Assembly: GCA_903900155.1 (NCBI GenBank)
Contig: CAIUMD010000019.1
Location: 49,013 to 113,012, forward strand
Length of the DNA: 64,000 bases
Direction: 5' to 3'
Source of the DNA: an uncultured Caulobacterales bacterium
GTDB lineage: Bacteria > Pseudomonadota > Alphaproteobacteria > Caulobacterales > Caulobacteraceae
Numbering within the stretch: position 1 is the stretch's first letter; each line of letters starts with the position of its first letter. Shown here piece by piece: positions 61,470-64,000 of the stretch. Both the position numbers and the translations under genes were made by a program. The notes beneath the pieces were generated by a model, which saw nothing but the letters and a program-made list of their open reading frames with translations, had not been told where the DNA came from and ran no database searches.

Positions 61470-62423
61470 CTAGAGACCCGCGTCTTCCTTGAGGCCCAGG
61501 GCGATGTTCAGGTTCTGGACCGCCGCGCCCGAGGCGCCCTTGCCCAGATTGTCCAGCAGCGCCACCAGGCGGGCCTGGCCGCTGGTGTCGCTGCCAAACA
61601 CGAACAGCTTCAGGCGGTTGGTGCCGTTCAGGCCTTCCGGATCCAGGGTCGTCAAGCCCTTGGCCTCGTCCAGCGAGGCGACCTCGACGAACTTCTCGCC
61701 CTTGTAGTGCTTGGCCAGGGCTTCATGGATGTCGCCCAGCGACGGCGCGCCGTTCAGGGTCGAGAAGTGCAGCGGCAGCTCGACCAGCATGCCTTGCATG
61801 TAGCGGCCGACGGCCGGCGCGAAGAACGGACGGGTCAGCAGGCCGCCGTGCTTCTGCATTTCCGGCACGTGCTTGTGGCTCTGCGACAGGCCGTAGATGC
61901 GGAACGGGACCTTGGTGTGGTTGGCCGCGCTCTCGTCCTCGAACTCGGCGATCATCGCCTTGCCGCCGCCGCTGTAGCCCGAGACGGCGTTGTACGAGAC
62001 CGGCAGCTCGGCCGGCAGGATGCCCGCCGTCACCAGCGGCCGCGTCAGGGCGATGGCGCCGGTCGGATAGCAGCCCGGGTTCGAAATGCGCTTGGAGGCG
62101 GCGATCTTGCCGCGCTGTTCCTTGTCCAGCTCGGCAAAGCCATAGGCCCAGCCCTCGGCGGTGCGATAGGCGGTCGAGGCGTCGATGATCACCGTGTCCG
62201 GATTGGTCACCAGCGACACGGCTTCCTTGGCCGCGTCGTCGGGCAGGCACAGGATTACGGCGTCGGCGCCGTTCAGCATCTCGGCGCGGGCGGCCGCGTC
62301 CTTGCGCTTGTCCGGGTCGATCGAGACCAATTGCAGGTCGGTGCGGGCGACCAGGCGCTCGCGGATCTGCAGGCCGGTGGTGCCGGCTTCGCCGTCGATG
62401 AAGACCTTGGGGGCGCTGGTCAT
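61470..62423 (-). CDS. argC: N-acetyl-gamma-glutamyl-phosphate reductase, type 2
   Basis: 317 aa. NADPH-dependent reduction of N-acetylglutamyl phosphate in arginine synthesis. Rossmann start [18 protein letters not shown], catalytic Cys in [13 protein letters not shown], and His region [13 protein letters not shown]. The shorter length and start mark the type 2 (ArgC2) branch. It follows rpsI after a terminator. Confidence 0.97.
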   Translation of the reverse strand: MTSAPKVFIDGEAGTTGLQIRERLVARTDLQLVSIDPDKRKDAAARAEMLNGADAVILCLPDDAAKEAVSLVTNPDTVIIDASTAYRTAEGWAYGFAELDKEQRGKIAASKRISNPGCYPTGAIALTRPLVTAGILPAELPVSYNAVSGYSGGGKAMIAEFEDESAANHTKVPFRIYGLSQSHKHVPEMQKHGGLLTRPFFAPAVGRYMQGMLVELPLHFSTLNGAPSLGDIHEALAKHYKGEKFVEVASLDEAKGLTTLDPEGLNGTNRLKLFVFGSDTSGQARLVALLDNLGKGASGAAVQNLNIALGLKEDAGL

Positions 62424-62478
62424 GGCGGACTCCGTACCTGGCTAACGCCAGACAAAGCAGAAAACTGAGACGGAAATG

Positions 62479-62510
62479 AAAAAGGGCGCTTCGGCCTGAC
62501 CGAAGCGCCC
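62479..62510 (-). terminator. Terminator after rpsI
   Basis: On the minus strand an 11-bp stem (GGGCGCTTCGG / CCGAAGCGCCC) with a 5-base loop is followed by TTTTT. It ends the rplM-rpsI transcript before argC. Confidence 0.9.
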
Positions 62511-62536
62511 CTTCCCGTAAGACGTAATCGTCGCGA

Positions 62537-63010
62537 TTAGCGCTTCGAGAACTGGAAGCTGCGGCGGGCCTTGGCCTTGCCGTACTTCTTACGCTCGACG
62601 ACGCGGCTGTCGCGGGTCAGGAAGCCGTGCGGCTTCAGGACCGGGCGCAGGCCGGGCTCGTAGTGCGTCAGGGCCTTGGACAGGCCGTGGCGGATGGCGC
62701 CGGCCTGACCCGACAGACCCGAGCCTTCGACCGTCACGACGACGTCGAATTGACCCAGACGGTCGGTCACTTCCAGCGGCTGGGCGATCATCATGCGCAG
62801 CACCGGACGGGCGAAGTAAACTTCCTGGTCGCGGCCGTTGATGGTGATCTGGCCCTTGCCCGGCTTGATCCAGACGCGAGCGATCGCGTTCTTGCGCTTG
62901 CCGGTCGCGTAGGCGCGGCCTTGGGCGTCGATCTTGGGTTCGGCCGGAGCGGCGGTTTCCGGGTTGCTGGACAGCGAGGCCAGCGCTTCGAAGCCTTGAG
63001 CGTCGGTCAT
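62537..63010 (-). CDS. rpsI: 30S ribosomal protein S9 (uS9)
   Basis: 157 aa with the S9 core: [34 protein letters not shown], and the ending [23 protein letters not shown] shortened here to its key part [17 protein letters not shown]. An N-terminal extension of about 30 residues is typical of alphaproteobacteria. It starts 3 bases after the rplM stop. Confidence 0.98.
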   Translation of the reverse strand: MTDAQGFEALASLSSNPETAAPAEPKIDAQGRAYATGKRKNAIARVWIKPGKGQITINGRDQEVYFARPVLRMMIAQPLEVTDRLGQFDVVVTVEGSGLSGQAGAIRHGLSKALTHYEPGLRPVLKPHGFLTRDSRVVERKKYGKAKARRSFQFSKR

Positions 63011-63013
63011 AGC

Positions 63014-63487
63014 TTAGAGGCTCCGGATGTTCTTGGCGTTGCGGCCCGCGAAGTCGACGACTTCGGGGTTCTGCGCTTGGTGCGGGTGCTCACCGGCGTT
63101 GTAGATGAGCAGGTGGGTCAGCTGCTTGCGAGCCAGCGGGCTCTCCTTGGGCAGCATGCGCTCGACGGCCTTTTCCAGGACGCGTTCCGGGAACTTGCCG
63201 CCCAGGACCTTGCGGGGGGTGGTTTCCTTGATGCCGCCCGGGTGACCGGTGTGGCGGTAGTAAACCTTGTCGTCCATCTTCTTGCCGGTGAACTTCACCT
63301 TGTCGGCGTTGATGACGACGACGAAGTCGCCGCAATCGACGTGCGGGGTGTAGTCAGGACGGTGCTTGCCGCGAAGACGCATGGCGATGAACGTCGCCAG
63401 ACGGCCGACAACGGCGTTCTCGGCGTCGACCACGATCCACTTCTTCTCGACCTCGGCTGGCTTCAAGGAAGCCGTGATCTTCTGCAT
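63014..63487 (-). CDS. rplM: 50S ribosomal protein L13 (uL13)
   Basis: 157 aa. [20 protein letters not shown], the [20 protein letters not shown] segment, [12 protein letters not shown] and [15 protein letters not shown] are classical L13 motifs. ATG 63487 gives the standard length; a longer frame to 63556 is not supported. First gene of the rplM-rpsI operon. Confidence 0.98.
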   Translation of the reverse strand: MQKITASLKPAEVEKKWIVVDAENAVVGRLATFIAMRLRGKHRPDYTPHVDCGDFVVVINADKVKFTGKKMDDKVYYRHTGHPGGIKETTPRKVLGGKFPERVLEKAVERMLPKESPLARKQLTHLLIYNAGEHPHQAQNPEVVDFAGRNAKNIRSL

Positions 63488-63553
63488 GGGATTGATCCGT
63501 AATTTCTGGGCGTTCGAACCCGAGAAACCCGGTTTCGTCCGTATGAGGCGCGG

Positions 63554-63582
63554 CATGTACGGGAGGGTTCGCGAGCTGTCAA
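63554..63582 (-). promoter_or_regulatory. Putative sigma-70 promoter of rplM-rpsI
   Basis: On the minus strand a perfect -35 TTGACA (63577-63582) is followed after 17 bases by TACATG (63554-63559), about 65 bases before the rplM ATG. The -10 is weak, as is common in Caulobacter. Confidence 0.5.
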
Positions 63583-63638
63583 CAACAGCGATGCGAGAAA
63601 CTTACAAAACACATATAATACAATGTGATAGATGTTTA

Positions 63639-63678
63639 GGTATTATAATACCGCATCATGCGCTCAAGATCATGCGCT
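63639..63678. repeat. Palindrome GGTATTATAATACC and adjoining direct repeat
   Basis: A perfect 14-bp palindrome (63639-63652) in an A/T-rich pocket upstream of rplM is followed by the direct repeat ATCATGCGCT at 63655-63664 and 63669-63678 with a 4-base spacer. Confidence 0.55.
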
Positions 63679-63719
63679 GTCGCCTTCACGCGGCCAGCCG
63701 CTGAAGTGTGGAAGGGACT

Positions 63720-64000
63720 GCGGAGCGCCGGGCCACGCCCGGAGTGTGAGTTTGTAAGTACCGTTTCGACGAAGCCAGAGCGCTCCGCGCAGCCGTTATC
63801 CGAAAGCCTTCGGGGCGCGGGGTGTTAGCCCGCTCCCGAACGCGCCTTCGACGGGCGGAGAGGCTGGCTAAGCCTCGTCCGGACCGCACGGGCGATTTCA
63901 GCCCGTGCCTGTTGTGCCTGCCAGCCCGCGCCCGACGTCGTTTCTGTGGTCCAGGGTCGACTACCTCGGGGAAGGACGCGGTTGTGGAGTCGCCCCCACA
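63720..64000. ncRNA. Candidate structured RNA running off the right edge
   Basis: No credible coding frame is seen in about 300 GC-rich bases, but several perfect stems occur. GCGGAGCGC (63720-63728) pairs with GCGCTCCGC (63780-63788), enclosing CGGGC-CAC-GCCCG. GGCTGGC (63862-63868) pairs with GCCAGCC (63920-63926), enclosing GCACGGGC / GCCCGTGC (63886-63908). TTCGACGGG, a phrase seen near the 5' end of tmRNAs, occurs at 63848-63856. I could not match tmRNA, RNase P, SRP or 6S RNA with confidence; the strand is undetermined. Confidence 0.4.

Noticed and set aside
63720..64000. Naming the right-edge RNA as tmRNA because of TTCGACGGG and a GGGGGCGA phrase on the other strand
   Set aside because: The two phrases are on opposite strands. 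The expected tag-peptide coding sequence and T-arm are absent, so the name is not supported.

Overview
The window looks like chromosomal DNA of a Caulobacter-type alphaproteobacterium. GC is high throughout. There are three large TonB-dependent receptors, a tandem-domain cold-shock protein, a class I PHA synthase, an NDUFS4-like complex I subunit and an argC / rpsI-rplM neighbourhood. No phage, transposase, integrase or CRISPR array was found. The assignment rests on protein character and gene order, because no database search was possible.

Layout. (1) 0-9.4 kb: a putative organophosphate/phosphoester locus. It holds two TonB-dependent receptors, a secreted PHP-fold phosphodiesterase, an exported tyrosine-type phosphatase and an unusual regulator made of two fused TetR units, with two kinds of repeated operator-like sequence around it. 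(2) 9.5-28.4 kb: a large nickel/cobalt (zinc) handling region, interrupted by DUF1289 and hisD. It contains a CnrYXH-like sensor / anti-sigma / ECF sigma module followed by a CnrCBA/CzcCBA-like RND pump, a frameshifted rcnA relic, an NreB-like exporter with a His-rich tail, two HupE/UreJ permease + membrane-anchor pairs, a DUF4198 protein, two paralogous small periplasmic proteins, an exported Fe/Mn superoxide dismutase and two paralogous mini membrane proteins. A TGCGTAA element recurs in front of several of these genes in the transcribed orientation. (3) 28.5-33.9 kb: a HutC-type regulator after a TonB receptor - cupin - metalloprotease operon, with a HutC-type palindrome upstream. (4) 34.4-35.7 kb: a second, orphan CnrYXH-like module whose anti-sigma gene is frameshifted in a homopolymer. 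(5) 36-39.1 kb: a two-gene operon of a PS-decarboxylase-like pyruvoyl enzyme and a C69 peptidase. (6) 39.3-47.7 kb: a two-component system, a DUF3313 lipoprotein and a tripartite HAE-type RND pump, with a direct-repeat element shared by the putative promoters. (7) 48.3-64 kb: conserved core genes: tRNA-Arg, tRNA-Pro, two tRNA-Glu, complex I subunit, DUF192, double cold-shock protein, recJ, two different fructose-bisphosphatases, hom, alaC, phaC, a soxR regulon with a clear SoxR box, DUF1287, argC and rplM-rpsI. The last ~300 bases have no convincing gene but fold into several perfect stems, so a structured RNA is likely.

How it may work. The CnrX-like protein keeps all five metal/regulatory residues of CnrX, so periplasmic Ni/Co is probably sensed by CnrX, relayed through CnrY to the sigma factor, and used to switch on the RND pump and perhaps the NreB-like exporter. 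The HupE pairs would handle the same metals at the inner membrane. The most novel-looking items are the tandem TetR with two operator classes, the duplicated HupE-anchor system, the orphan CnrYXH module, the decarboxylase-peptidase operon and the structured RNA at the right edge.
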